Source: JAJKIP01 sp037200685
GTDB lineage: Bacteria; Bacteroidota; Bacteroidia; Chitinophagales; Chitinophagaceae
Direction of reading: 5' to 3'
Assembly (NCBI GenBank): GCA_037200685.1
Contig: JBBCIG010000007.1
Span: 62,001 to 126,000, forward strand
DNA: 64,000 nt
Shown: positions 55,178-63,470 of the stretch, piece by piece
How positions within the stretch are numbered: position 1 is the first letter of the stretch
How the letters are laid out: every line of letters begins with the position of its first letter
Notes under the pieces: model-generated
Told to the model about the DNA's origin: nothing
The model's input: the letters and a program-made list of their open reading frames with translations, nothing else
The model's database searches: none
Translations under genes and position numbers: made by a program

Positions 55178-56089
55178 ATGGTAGCAGAATTTTATATCAT
55201 AGCTGAATCTTTCGAACAAAACCCAAACTTGACCGTTGCAGAAATCGAAGCTAAAACGAAATCACTAGCAAACGACTTCGTTTATATTCGTAAGTATAAG
55301 GATAGCAATAAACTATTTATTCATCCGGATATTTATGATGTGAATTTCGTCAACAATGTTTCTATCTCGGATTTACTTTACAATGATGAAATAGCGAATA
55401 ATAATTTGGATAGAGATGTCAGGGTGCTTTTAAAAAGGATTATATGGGAATCGGAAACATCAACAAATACCACACAAGATGTAATAGATGTATTACTTCC
55501 AGAACATAATGAGAATCTTTGTCATGGACTAATTGGTTTCAATATCCTGGCAAATGTAAGCCCCGAATTTCAAGTGGTGTACCATTTGAATGGCTGGCTA
55601 GACTTTAGGAGGCATTACTTAAAATTATATCCTAAAAATCAGATTTTTTTTATTGATGAATGCATAAAATACTTCCCTAATTTATTCTTCCATGAAAGAA
55701 ACAAAACAACTGTAGGCGCAATTTTACATAACTGTCCAAAGAAAATAGTTTACCATTTAGCTGCTCTTAATGACGAGTTTCGAAATTCACAGCAAGCTGG
55801 GTTAAACAGAACACAAGCTTTAGAACAATTTAGTATTAGTGCTGCATTAGATGAAACAGCATCCCTTGAAGGGAATGCTGCACGAAAACCTGCATTAACT
55901 TTTAAGTTTACAAATAATAAGAATGAAATAGAAGATATTTGTTGTGAGCCGCATTTAAAATTATGCCGAAACGACTTTTATCCGGGAGATAATTCTTATT
56001 CGAATGATAGAAGAATTTATTTTCATGAAGGAAAATCTACAGTTCAAGAAGGGAAAATATTAATCGGCCACATTGGTGACCATTTATAA
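55178..56089 (+). CDS. Unknown protein, defence operon gene 3
   Basis: The start at ATG 55178 gives MVAEFYIIAESFEQNPNLTV, six bases after the ATPase stop. No family is recognised with certainty. Features are a middle segment YHLNGWLDFRRHYLKLYP and a C-terminal EPHLKLCRNDFYPGDNSYSN then DRRIYFHEGK and IGHIGDHL. That tail has a D/R/H-rich look and could be a nuclease-like or phosphatase-like active site. Position between an ATPase and a type III RM pair suggests the effector or specificity component of the first three genes. Confidence 0.6.
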   Translation: MVAEFYIIAESFEQNPNLTVAEIEAKTKSLANDFVYIRKYKDSNKLFIHPDIYDVNFVNNVSISDLLYNDEIANNNLDRDVRVLLKRIIWESETSTNTTQDVIDVLLPEHNENLCHGLIGFNILANVSPEFQVVYHLNGWLDFRRHYLKLYPKNQIFFIDECIKYFPNLFFHERNKTTVGAILHNCPKKIVYHLAALNDEFRNSQQAGLNRTQALEQFSISAALDETASLEGNAARKPALTFKFTNNKNEIEDICCEPHLKLCRNDFYPGDNSYSNDRRIYFHEGKSTVQEGKILIGHIGDHL

Positions 56090-56105
56090 TAAGAGATTTT
56101 AAAGT

Positions 56106-57755
56106 ATGCCAACATTACACTGGATAGGGAAAGATAAGGTTATAAATCATCATATGGAAGTGCCATTTAAGGTACTGGAACATTCCTATGGCTTTGAAAA
56201 TGGGGAACGGTCACAGGGCGAAAGCATTAGTGAAAATAAAATTATAAAAGGAGACAACCTCGAAGCATTGAAAGCCCTTCTGCCATTGTATGAAGAAAAG
56301 GTTAAGTGTATTTATATTGACCCGCCATATAATACCGGTAATGAAGGTTGGAAGTATAATGACAATGTTGGTGATAAGAGAATAAAAAAATGGCTTGGCG
56401 AAACTGTCGGAAAAGAAGGTGATGATTTAACGAGGCATGATAAATGGCTTTGTATGATGTACCCAAGGCTAAAGTTGCTTCACAAGCTACTTTCAGAGGA
56501 CGGTTTAATTTTCATTTCTATTGACGATAACGAATACCAAAACTTAAAATTCATTTGTGATGAAATATTTGGCAGAGGAAATTTTATAACAAACTTTACA
56601 TGGAGAACTGATGGTAATTTTGATAATCAAGCAAAAATTAAAATCAACCATGAATATATACTTTGCTATTCAAAAAATTCCGCACTTTTTGAGTACCCAA
56701 AAGTTGTAGACCCAAATATTTCACAGGGAAGTAAATTATTTAAAGAAGAAATACGTAACACAGTTGTAAAAAACGGGCCAAAAAATCCAATCAGTGAAAT
56801 AAAGTTACCAATCGGATTTCCTTGTGACACTGAAAATGGAGTTATAAAAGCCAGAACAGATTCTTGGCCTCATTATGAAATTGATGCAATTATAACAGAC
56901 TTTAAACTGCAAAATGAAGTATGTGTGAAAAGTGGATGGAGTTCAAAGGGTATTCTAGTTGAATTTATTCAGAACCAATTTAAGCCAGTGAAAGATAGTA
57001 AAGGTCAGGATACTACTTTCGTTATTTCAAAAACCGGAGCAATAGAAAATATTAAATCAAGAGCCGAAGCCAGTCATGTTGTTAGCTCTTTGTTTAATAT
57101 GGGTAGTACACAAAATATGAGCAGTGAGTTAAAGAAAATAGGAGTTGATTTCGATTACCCCAAATCCTTGACCTTGATTCAATATTTAATAAGTATCGTG
57201 AATGGAGAAAATTTCATTGTTCTGGACTCCTTTGCTGGTTCTGGCACTACAGCACATGCTGTATTAAATTTGAATAAGAAGGATAACAAAAAAAGGAAAT
57301 TCATTATCATAGAAATGATGGATTATGTAGAAACTATTTCCGCTGAACGTATCAAAAAAGTAATAAAAGGATATGGAGAAACAGAAGGTGTCGGGGGCAG
57401 TTTTAATTTTTATAACTTAGGCAAGTCTTTATTTAATGAGGATGGTAATCTTAATGAAACGGTAAGTGTAGTTGATATAAGAAAATATGTTTACTATACC
57501 GAAACCAAAACTCCGCTTATTGAAACGCCGCACAATGACAATAAACACTTTTTAGGCAAATACTTTGACACGGCATACTACTTCAATTACGAACCAGATG
57601 AAACAACCAAACTTGACCATGCTTTTTTAGCGACAATGAAAACAAAATCTGAACAATATATAATCTATGCAGATAATTGTTTACTCACAATTGACTTCAT
57701 GACAAAGCACAATATTATTTTTAAAAAAATACCAAGAGACATAACAAGATTTTAA
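56106..57755 (+). CDS. mod: Type III restriction-modification methyltransferase (Mod)
   Basis: This is a beta-class N6-adenine methyltransferase: catalytic motif IV DPPYNTGNEGWKYND (Asp72-Tyr75) comes before the SAM-binding motif I FAGSGTTAHAVLNL (about residues 376-390). The target-recognition region lies between them. Mod methylates one strand of an asymmetric site and also directs Res to it. The length of 549 residues is normal. It starts 16 bases after gene 3 and ends 3 bases before res. Confidence 0.93.
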   Translation: MPTLHWIGKDKVINHHMEVPFKVLEHSYGFENGERSQGESISENKIIKGDNLEALKALLPLYEEKVKCIYIDPPYNTGNEGWKYNDNVGDKRIKKWLGETVGKEGDDLTRHDKWLCMMYPRLKLLHKLLSEDGLIFISIDDNEYQNLKFICDEIFGRGNFITNFTWRTDGNFDNQAKIKINHEYILCYSKNSALFEYPKVVDPNISQGSKLFKEEIRNTVVKNGPKNPISEIKLPIGFPCDTENGVIKARTDSWPHYEIDAIITDFKLQNEVCVKSGWSSKGILVEFIQNQFKPVKDSKGQDTTFVISKTGAIENIKSRAEASHVVSSLFNMGSTQNMSSELKKIGVDFDYPKSLTLIQYLISIVNGENFIVLDSFAGSGTTAHAVLNLNKKDNKKRKFIIIEMMDYVETISAERIKKVIKGYGETEGVGGSFNFYNLGKSLFNEDGNLNETVSVVDIRKYVYYTETKTPLIETPHNDNKHFLGKYFDTAYYFNYEPDETTKLDHAFLATMKTKSEQYIIYADNCLLTIDFMTKHNIIFKKIPRDITRF

Positions 57756-57758
57756 ACA

Positions 57759-60374
57759 ATGGAATTAAAAAAGTATCAACAAGAAGTAATAGATGACCTA
57801 TCAATGTTTTTGGAACAAATACAGGTTACCAAAGATGTGAAAGAAGGATTCTATAATTTTTGGGTAAAGCATCCCAAGATTCCATTGTTTCCTTTTGCTG
57901 GTACGGCTATTGAGCCATACAAGAACAATGTACCAAGAGTTCCCCATATCTGTGTAAAAGTTCCAACGGCTGGAGGGAAAACATTTATTGCATGCAACGC
58001 TATTAAAACAATTTTTGATGCCTTTGCTTACGACAAACCAAAAGTAGTAGTCTGGCTCGTTCCTTCAATTACTATACTAGACCAAACTATTAAGAACCTA
58101 AAAGACCCTTCGCATCCATATAGGCAAAAAATAAATTCACAATTTGGCAATAAAGTAGATGTTTTTGATAAATCTGAATTACTTCAAGGTAGTGGCTTTA
58201 ATGCTTCTTCAATTAAAGAGCAACTAAATATTTTTGTATTAAGCTTCGACAGTATTAGAACTGCAAACAAAGAAGGGCGTAAAGTTTTTGAACAAAATAG
58301 TTCACTGCAATCTTTTGAAACATTTTTAGGTCAGGGGGAGGAAATATCCTTAATGAAAGTAATGCAATATTTAAATCCATTAGTTATAGTAGATGAAAGT
58401 CATAATGCAGAAAGTGATTTAAGCGTAGAGATGCTAAAGGAATTTAACCCATGTTTTATCCTTGACCTTACAGCGACTCCAAGAAAAAATAGTAACATTA
58501 TTAGTTTTATTGACGCCTTGGAATTGAAAAAAGAGAACATGGTAAAACTTCCTGTCATTGTTTACAATCATCAGGACAAAACAGAAGTAATAAATTCAAG
58601 CTTGCAACTACAAAAACGTTTGGAATTACAAGCCCTTGAAGAAGAAAAGAAAGGCGGAAAATACATTCGACCAATTGTATTATTTCAAGCCCAACCTAAA
58701 AACGGAAAAGACTTTTTGAATGAGGAAGAGGAAAAATCAAATGTTCAAAAACTTAAAGAGAAACTCATTGAGTTGAAAATCCCTGCCGAAAGGATAAAGA
58801 TTAAGACGGCAAACATAAATGAAATAAAGGGCATTGATTTAATGAGCAGAGACTGCGAAGTTCGTTACATCATTACCATAAATGCATTAAAAGAGGGATG
58901 GGATTGTCCGTTTGCTTATATTTTGGCTTCGTTGGCTGACAAAAGTTCTGCTGTTGACGTTGAGCAAATTTTAGGCAGGGTTTTACGCCAGCCCTATGTA
59001 ATGAAGCATAATTTCCCTTTGCTTAATTTGAGTTATGTTCTAACTGCATCATCAAAGTTCCTTGACACTTTAGACAACATTGTAAAAGGCTTAAACAAGG
59101 CAGGTTTCAGTGACAAAGATTATAAACTTGCCGACCCGGCAATGTTGGAAGAAGCAAGAAAGCAAGACCCATTGCAACAACTTTCAGTATTCCCAACAAA
59201 CGAAACCCCAGCAGAGGATATTACTTCTGATATTGACACAACTCGAATTTCAGTTCCTGCGGAAACTGCTTTGCCCAATACAACCGTCTCTGAAATTGAA
59301 CAAACAGCAATAGAACAAAATGATGCATTTGAAAAAACTGTTTCCGAAATGGAAGCAAACAACTCAACTGTTTTACCAAACGAAATACAACAGCTTGTGA
59401 AAACATATAGCATTAAAGATATTTTCAAAGAAGAAGCAGGTAAAATCAATTTGCCACAATTTTATTTGAAGATTCCTGCCAATGATTTATTTGGAAAGAA
59501 GGAAGAAGAACTCCCTCTTGAAAAAGAAAACCTTTTAGACGGTTTTGCCTTGAGCAAGGCAGACACAAATATTGCATTTGACAGTATAACTTCTGAATTG
59601 TATAAAGTTGATTTAGATGAAACGAAAAAGGAACATACACCAACATTTGTAAGACTTGATGGCGAAGTAAAGGAAAGTGTAATGGCCTACATTCTTGACC
59701 CAACCAGAAAGGAAAGTAGAGTAAAGAATTTTACAAGGCGAATAATGGATTTAATTGGAAATATGTTTCCAATCCCTGATAAGGAAATTGAGAAATATAT
59801 TAACCGTGTTCTAGAAGATTTTAAAGACGAACAGTTTAACGACCTAGCAAATAGTCAATATACTTACAAAGATAAAATCAAGGCAAAAATTATTTCGTTA
59901 TCAGAAGTATTCGCAGAAAAAAAATTCAAGGATTTTTTAGACACCGACAAAGTATTTATTAAGCCTTCATTTGTAATGCCTAAAAGTATTTCCCCAGGAG
60001 ACACTTCAAAGGACATTACGAAATCGCTTTATGAAAAAGAAGGAAGCATGAATGGCTTTGAAGAACGTGTAATCAATGAAATCGGTAACATGACAAACAT
60101 TTCTTTTTGGACTAGGAACATTGAAAGAAAAGGTTTTAGAATTAACGGTTTTGTTAACCATTATCCAGACTTCATCATTCAAACAAAAAGTGGTAAGACC
60201 ATTCTATTGGAAACAAAAGGCGACCATTTAGATGCAGAACAAAAAATTACTCTTGGAAATCTCTGGGAGAAAAAAGCAGGAAATAATTATCGCTACTTCA
60301 TGGTTTACGAAAGGCGTACAGTTGACGGAGCATATAAATTGGAAGACTTTTTAAACATCATTAAAGACATTTAA
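57759..60374 (+). CDS. res: Type III restriction enzyme Res (DEAD-box helicase plus nuclease)
   Basis: The helicase motifs are VKVPTAGGKTFIACNA (Walker A, about residues 66-80), VWLVPSITILDQT, VDESHNAES (DESH, about 211), LTATPR, NALKEGWDCPFAYILASLAD and the motif VI region VEQILGRVLRQP. The C-terminal PD-(D/E)xK nuclease is HYPDFIIQTKSGKTILLETK (about 801-820). Res travels along DNA from unmethylated Mod sites and cuts after collision. The length of 871 residues is normal. Residues 480-560 form a Thr/Glu-rich linker. It is the last gene of the operon. Confidence 0.94.
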   Translation: MELKKYQQEVIDDLSMFLEQIQVTKDVKEGFYNFWVKHPKIPLFPFAGTAIEPYKNNVPRVPHICVKVPTAGGKTFIACNAIKTIFDAFAYDKPKVVVWLVPSITILDQTIKNLKDPSHPYRQKINSQFGNKVDVFDKSELLQGSGFNASSIKEQLNIFVLSFDSIRTANKEGRKVFEQNSSLQSFETFLGQGEEISLMKVMQYLNPLVIVDESHNAESDLSVEMLKEFNPCFILDLTATPRKNSNIISFIDALELKKENMVKLPVIVYNHQDKTEVINSSLQLQKRLELQALEEEKKGGKYIRPIVLFQAQPKNGKDFLNEEEEKSNVQKLKEKLIELKIPAERIKIKTANINEIKGIDLMSRDCEVRYIITINALKEGWDCPFAYILASLADKSSAVDVEQILGRVLRQPYVMKHNFPLLNLSYVLTASSKFLDTLDNIVKGLNKAGFSDKDYKLADPAMLEEARKQDPLQQLSVFPTNETPAEDITSDIDTTRISVPAETALPNTTVSEIEQTAIEQNDAFEKTVSEMEANNSTVLPNEIQQLVKTYSIKDIFKEEAGKINLPQFYLKIPANDLFGKKEEELPLEKENLLDGFALSKADTNIAFDSITSELYKVDLDETKKEHTPTFVRLDGEVKESVMAYILDPTRKESRVKNFTRRIMDLIGNMFPIPDKEIEKYINRVLEDFKDEQFNDLANSQYTYKDKIKAKIISLSEVFAEKKFKDFLDTDKVFIKPSFVMPKSISPGDTSKDITKSLYEKEGSMNGFEERVINEIGNMTNISFWTRNIERKGFRINGFVNHYPDFIIQTKSGKTILLETKGDHLDAEQKITLGNLWEKKAGNNYRYFMVYERRTVDGAYKLEDFLNIIKDI

Positions 60375-60428
60375 CCGACTTTCACTTTAGAGAAACATCC
60401 AGTTTCGCAACCACAGTTGTCCTTATCA

Positions 60429-60543
60429 CCAATAAAGAAAATATAAATTATAGGGTTGTTGTGCGGAGATTGCATCTCCGTACCGGCTTCAAAGAAGCCG
60501 TAATCTTTATAATATTTTCATGCAACGAAATTCAATAAGGCAC
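60429..60543 (+). repeat. Double-hairpin repeat A, copy 1
   Basis: CGGAGATTGCATCTCCG and CGGCTTCAAAGAAGCCG are two perfect hairpins next to each other, preceded by ATAAATTATAGGGTTGTTGT and followed by TATTTTCATGCAACGAAAT. The same block of about 100 bases recurs almost unchanged at 62131-62246. Confidence 0.8.
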
Positions 60544-60550
60544 TTCGCAA

Positions 60551-60620
60551 ATGTTGAGTAGAATTCATGCAGCACAAGAGTGCGACGCAACAGAAGCATA
60601 ATAGTAGCACTACAGCTGGA
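60551..60620 (+). repeat. Dispersed TGCGACGCAAC-family repeat, copy 9 (short form)
   Basis: ATGTTGAGTAGAATTCATGC, ACAAGAGTGCGACGCAACAG, AAGCATAATAGTAGCACTAC, AGCTGG. It stands directly after double-hairpin repeat A. Confidence 0.7.
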
Positions 60621-60644
60621 AAAATAATTACCGAAGCTTCACAC

Positions 60645-60775
60645 TACGCCCTGCAACGTGTCCGTCGCCAATCAGTCCTTCCCCGCCCGATGCGTGTCCC
60701 CACGCATCGGAACTAACCCAATGACATTACATGCATAAAAGTCAATGATGCGTGAAGACACGCATCATGGCATGG
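60645..60775 (+). repeat. Hairpin repeat B, copy 1
   Basis: TACGCCCTGCAACGTGTCCG opens a block containing GATGCGTGTCCCCACGCATC and the perfect stem ATGATGCGTG-AAGA-CACGCATCAT. It recurs at 60970. Confidence 0.75.
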
Positions 60776-60969
60776 AAAAAATATAATTTTTTTACTGACC
60801 TTTACGCGAGGGATAATTGAAAATTTAGCAAAAAGAATTATGGCTAAAGGACGTCCGGCCTTCTTCTTTTAAGTTGTCTATAACTATTAGAAATATTAGT
60901 TTAATTACTATAAAAAATATCAGTTCAGGATAGCTTTGCTTGATTTTCATTATCCCTGTTTTCAGTTCC

Positions 60970-61095
60970 TACGCCCTGCAACGTGTCCGCCGTCATGAGA
61001 CCGCCCCGAAGCGTGTCCCCAGGCATCGGAACTAATTTAATGATAGTAGAACCATAAAAGAAAATGATGCGTGAAGACACGTATCATAGTATGGA
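60970..61095 (+). repeat. Hairpin repeat B, copy 2
   Basis: The same opening TACGCCCTGCAACGTGTCCG occurs, and the stem ATGATGCGTG-AAGA-CACGTATCAT has one C-to-T change that keeps a G-U pair. A third partial start (CCTACGCCTTGCAAC) is at 62093. The spacer 60375-61379 consists mainly of repeats A, B and the copy 9 element; no gene is supported. Confidence 0.75.
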
Positions 61096-61261
61096 AACAG
61101 GCGAAATCATGAAAAACTGCAGCGGTAGCAAAAACTATAATTGACTTTTACAGCGGCCCTATCAAAACCACATCATTCATTGTAAACCAAACCCAACCCC
61201 GCTGCGAGCATTCATTTCCCACCTATGATCTCATAATTACCTACAAATCAACATATTAATT

Positions 61262-61279
61262 TACCGTATTAATACGGTA
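61262..61279. promoter_or_regulatory. 18-bp perfect palindrome upstream of a small membrane-protein pair
   Basis: TACCGTATTAATACGGTA is fully self-complementary. A degenerate half-related site AATCCGTATAAATTCGGT follows about 14 bases later. It lies 100 bases before the gene at 61380 in an AT-rich stretch and looks like an operator for a dimeric regulator. No such regulator gene is adjacent. Confidence 0.5.
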
Positions 61280-61379
61280 TTAAAAATTGAAAAATCCGTA
61301 TAAATTCGGTTTTCATTTAAATATCTAAATTTCATCTTGCAATCGAAACTAACTACGTATACTACGAACCACCGGTTTT

Positions 61380-61856
61380 ATGCGAATTAAGAGACAAGGC
61401 TATGATTTTAATAGTTTGGGATGGGGAAATGCCTGCTTCAAAGCTTTAATTTGGATAATAATAACCATAATGTTTGGTTGGGGAAGCGTTTGGAGTGTTA
61501 TTGTTTCTCAAACACTCTTTAATATACCAGCAAATATAACTGCACTTGTAAATGAACATGGAATTATATTATTTTGTTGTATTGCTATAGGAGGGGCTAG
61601 TTTTGACTATGTGTTATCAGCAACTGGAAGTTATGGATGGAAAGTAGCATGTATTCTAGCTGCGGTACTAATAATTATTCTTTGGTTTATTCTTTTTAAT
61701 CCAAACAATAAGCTTCCACCAAAGCCTGACATTATAACAGTTATAACAACTATATATTGTAGCATTGGTTTTTTATATTGTTTCGTATTAAAATCTAAGC
61801 TTTTTTATATTGAACATTTAAACTCAGAAATTGCAAATAAAAAAATAAAAATATAA
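61380..61856 (+). CDS. Hypothetical four-helix membrane protein, 158 aa
   Basis: Hydrophobic segments are ALIWIIITIMFGWGSVWSVI, GIILFCCIAIGGASFDYVL, VACILAAVLIIILWFILF and IITVITTIYCSIGFLYCFVL. Loops are short and the ends are lysine-rich. No family is recognised. The AT-rich codon use is like that of the defence island. It is followed after 3 bases by a second small membrane protein. Confidence 0.6.
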   Translation: MRIKRQGYDFNSLGWGNACFKALIWIIITIMFGWGSVWSVIVSQTLFNIPANITALVNEHGIILFCCIAIGGASFDYVLSATGSYGWKVACILAAVLIIILWFILFNPNNKLPPKPDIITVITTIYCSIGFLYCFVLKSKLFYIEHLNSEIANKKIKI

Positions 61857-61859
61857 TAT

Positions 61860-62045
61860 ATGAGTAATTCAGAAATTATATGGTATTCAATAATCGTTTT
61901 AACATCGATATTATTAGTTTGGGGGATTATCACGATTTTAAAAGACATCTCGAAACTTACTCAAAAGCACAAGGAACATTTATGTGAGGAAATGAATTCT
62001 GAAAAGACATCAATATCGTCAAATAAAAATGTAGCTGTTCATTAG
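61860..62045 (+). CDS. Small single-pass membrane protein, 61 aa
   Basis: It begins 3 bases after the preceding stop, so the two are one operon. One helix (IIWYSIIVLTSILLVWGIITIL) is followed by a charged tail (KDISKLTQKHKEHLCEEMNS). Topology is probably N-out, C-in. No function is known. The pair is enclosed by repeat A copies, like a small cassette. The spacer 62046-62413 otherwise holds repeat A copy 2 and a C-rich stretch. Confidence 0.5.
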   Translation: MSNSEIIWYSIIVLTSILLVWGIITILKDISKLTQKHKEHLCEEMNSEKTSISSNKNVAVH

Positions 62046-62130
62046 TGTAAAATGAAGTGAATGTAAACGATAGTTTCAATCAATTTTTTGTTCCTACGCC
62101 TTGCAACCCGGATTGTCCTGAGTGTTCCAA

Positions 62131-62246
62131 CCAATAAAGAAAATATAAATTATAGGGTTGTTGTGCGGAGATTGCATCTCCGTACCGGCTTCAAAGAAGC
62201 CGTAATCTTTACAAATATTTTCATGCAACGAAATAATATACGGCAC
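62131..62246 (+). repeat. Double-hairpin repeat A, copy 2
   Basis: Nearly identical to 60429-60543; the only clear differences are at the junction after TAATCTTTA and beyond CAACGAAAT. Two hairpins (CGGAGAT/ATCTCCG and CGGCTTC/GAAGCCG) are conserved exactly. Confidence 0.8.
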
Positions 62247-62413
62247 CCCCCGCTCTGCGAAACTTGCAGTTTCACGGCCCCACTATATCTCTTATAGCGA
62301 CCCCCTCCCCCCAAAAATTTCGAAAACCTTCTACCCTCTTTCATTCAATATCCATCCGGCATCAAGAAATCTTTTGGTTACTTACTGTTTTTAATCACTT
62401 AAAAACAAACACT

Positions 62414-63157
62414 ATGGCATCAACATCAGAAACCGGTCACGCTAAAAACATCGCCAACTTCGAAGACCTCATTTCATTTTGCACAGGCTACGGCGCCGCT
62501 TACAGTCCCGGCAGGGAAAGCCTCACCATTGTAAAGATGAAGGAGCTGCATGCAACCTCCGCCAATGCATTACAGGATACCAAAACAACTAAAACAGCTT
62601 TCGATAACGCTTCTAATAAAAGAAGGCTCGCCTTTGACGATTTAAAACCATTTTCCACGAGGCTCGTCAGTGGGTTGGCCGCTTCCGGCGCCTCCGCGTT
62701 GGTAATGCAGGATGCAAAAACAGTCAACAAAAAGATACAGGGTGTAAGGGCCACTCCCAAACCAGCCGCCCCGGCCCCGGGTGCAGAAGCAGCCACTCCC
62801 TCTCCAAAAACAATTTCCACCAGTCAACTGAGCTACGATAGTTTGATAGATCATTTTACAAAACTGGTAGAAGTAGTGGCGCAGGAAAGCAACTATACGC
62901 CCAATGAAGCGGAGATGAAAGTGACCGGCCTGCAGGCCAAACTCCAGGGGTTAAAAACAACAAACTCCGCCGTCACGAACACGTATACGCAATGGAGCAA
63001 TTCACGGTTAAGAAGAAATAATATATTATATAACGTTATTACCGGCCTCGTACCTGTAGCCCTGGATGCAAAACGATATATCAAATTCGTGTTCGGAGTA
63101 GCCAGTCCCCAGCTCAAACAAGTCAGCGGGCTGGAGTTTAAAACAGTAATAGATTAA
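62414..63157 (+). CDS. Hypothetical helical protein with two-fold internal repeat, 247 aa
   Basis: The start at ATG 62414 (MASTSETGHAKNIANFEDLI) was preferred over 62264, which would begin in a repeat. Two similar halves are separated by an Ala/Pro linker (PKPAAPAPGAEAATPSP). Each half begins 'F..LI..F' (NFEDLISFCTGYGAAYSPGR; SYDSLIDHFTKLVEVVAQES), continues 'Y.P....L.V..L...' and ends in a basic helix (NKRRLAFDDLKPFSTRLV; RLRRNNILYNVITGLVPVAL). No signal peptide. No function is assigned; it resembles conserved Bacteroidota hypothetical proteins that I cannot name. Native codon use returns here. Confidence 0.7.
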   Translation: MASTSETGHAKNIANFEDLISFCTGYGAAYSPGRESLTIVKMKELHATSANALQDTKTTKTAFDNASNKRRLAFDDLKPFSTRLVSGLAASGASALVMQDAKTVNKKIQGVRATPKPAAPAPGAEAATPSPKTISTSQLSYDSLIDHFTKLVEVVAQESNYTPNEAEMKVTGLQAKLQGLKTTNSAVTNTYTQWSNSRLRRNNILYNVITGLVPVALDAKRYIKFVFGVASPQLKQVSGLEFKTVID

Positions 63158-63160
63158 AAA

Positions 63161-63198
63161 TACCGGCCAGCGCCGGTAAACCCCATACCGGTTTTTTT
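63161..63198 (+). terminator. Terminator with an overlapping alternative hairpin
   Basis: CCGGTA (63173-63178) pairs with TACCGG (63186-63191) followed by seven T residues. A competing stem TACCGGC/GCCGGTA (63161-63178) uses the same arm. It ends the 62414 gene. Confidence 0.7.
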
Positions 63199-63223
63199 AG
63201 AGCTCGTTACTTCGGTTTATGTT

Positions 63224-63470
63224 TTCGCTCCTGCGGGAATAAAGTCAGCTCCTGCGGATATATAGTTAGCTCCTGCGAAAATAAAGTTCGCTCCTGCGAG
63301 AATAAAGTTGGTTCCTGCAAGAATAAACCTGCCTCCTGCAATTATAGAGTTCGCTCCTGCGATTATAGAGTTCGCTCCTGCGAAAATAAACTTAGCTCCT
63401 GCAAAAATAGAGTCAGCACCTGCAAGGATAAAGCTGGCTCCTGCGATACTAAACCTGCTTCCTGCACTAC
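63224..63470. repeat. Second 21-bp minisatellite, about 12 units
   Basis: The unit is about TTCGCTCCTGCGAAAATAAA plus one base. Like the array at 11258, it is 3n long and open on both strands: plus reads heptapeptides of the APAKINL type and minus of the FAGANFI type. No signal peptide, domain or codon bias supports a gene. The rest of 63158-63847 holds a terminator, repeat copy 10 and nothing else clear. Confidence 0.75.

Noticed and set aside
62264..62413. Longer N-terminus for the 62414 protein
   Set aside because: The extra 50 residues begin at the end of repeat A and have no protein character; ATG 62414 has a better context.
63224..63470. CRISPR array
   Set aside because: Units are contiguous 21-mers with no unique spacers, and there is no cas gene in the window.
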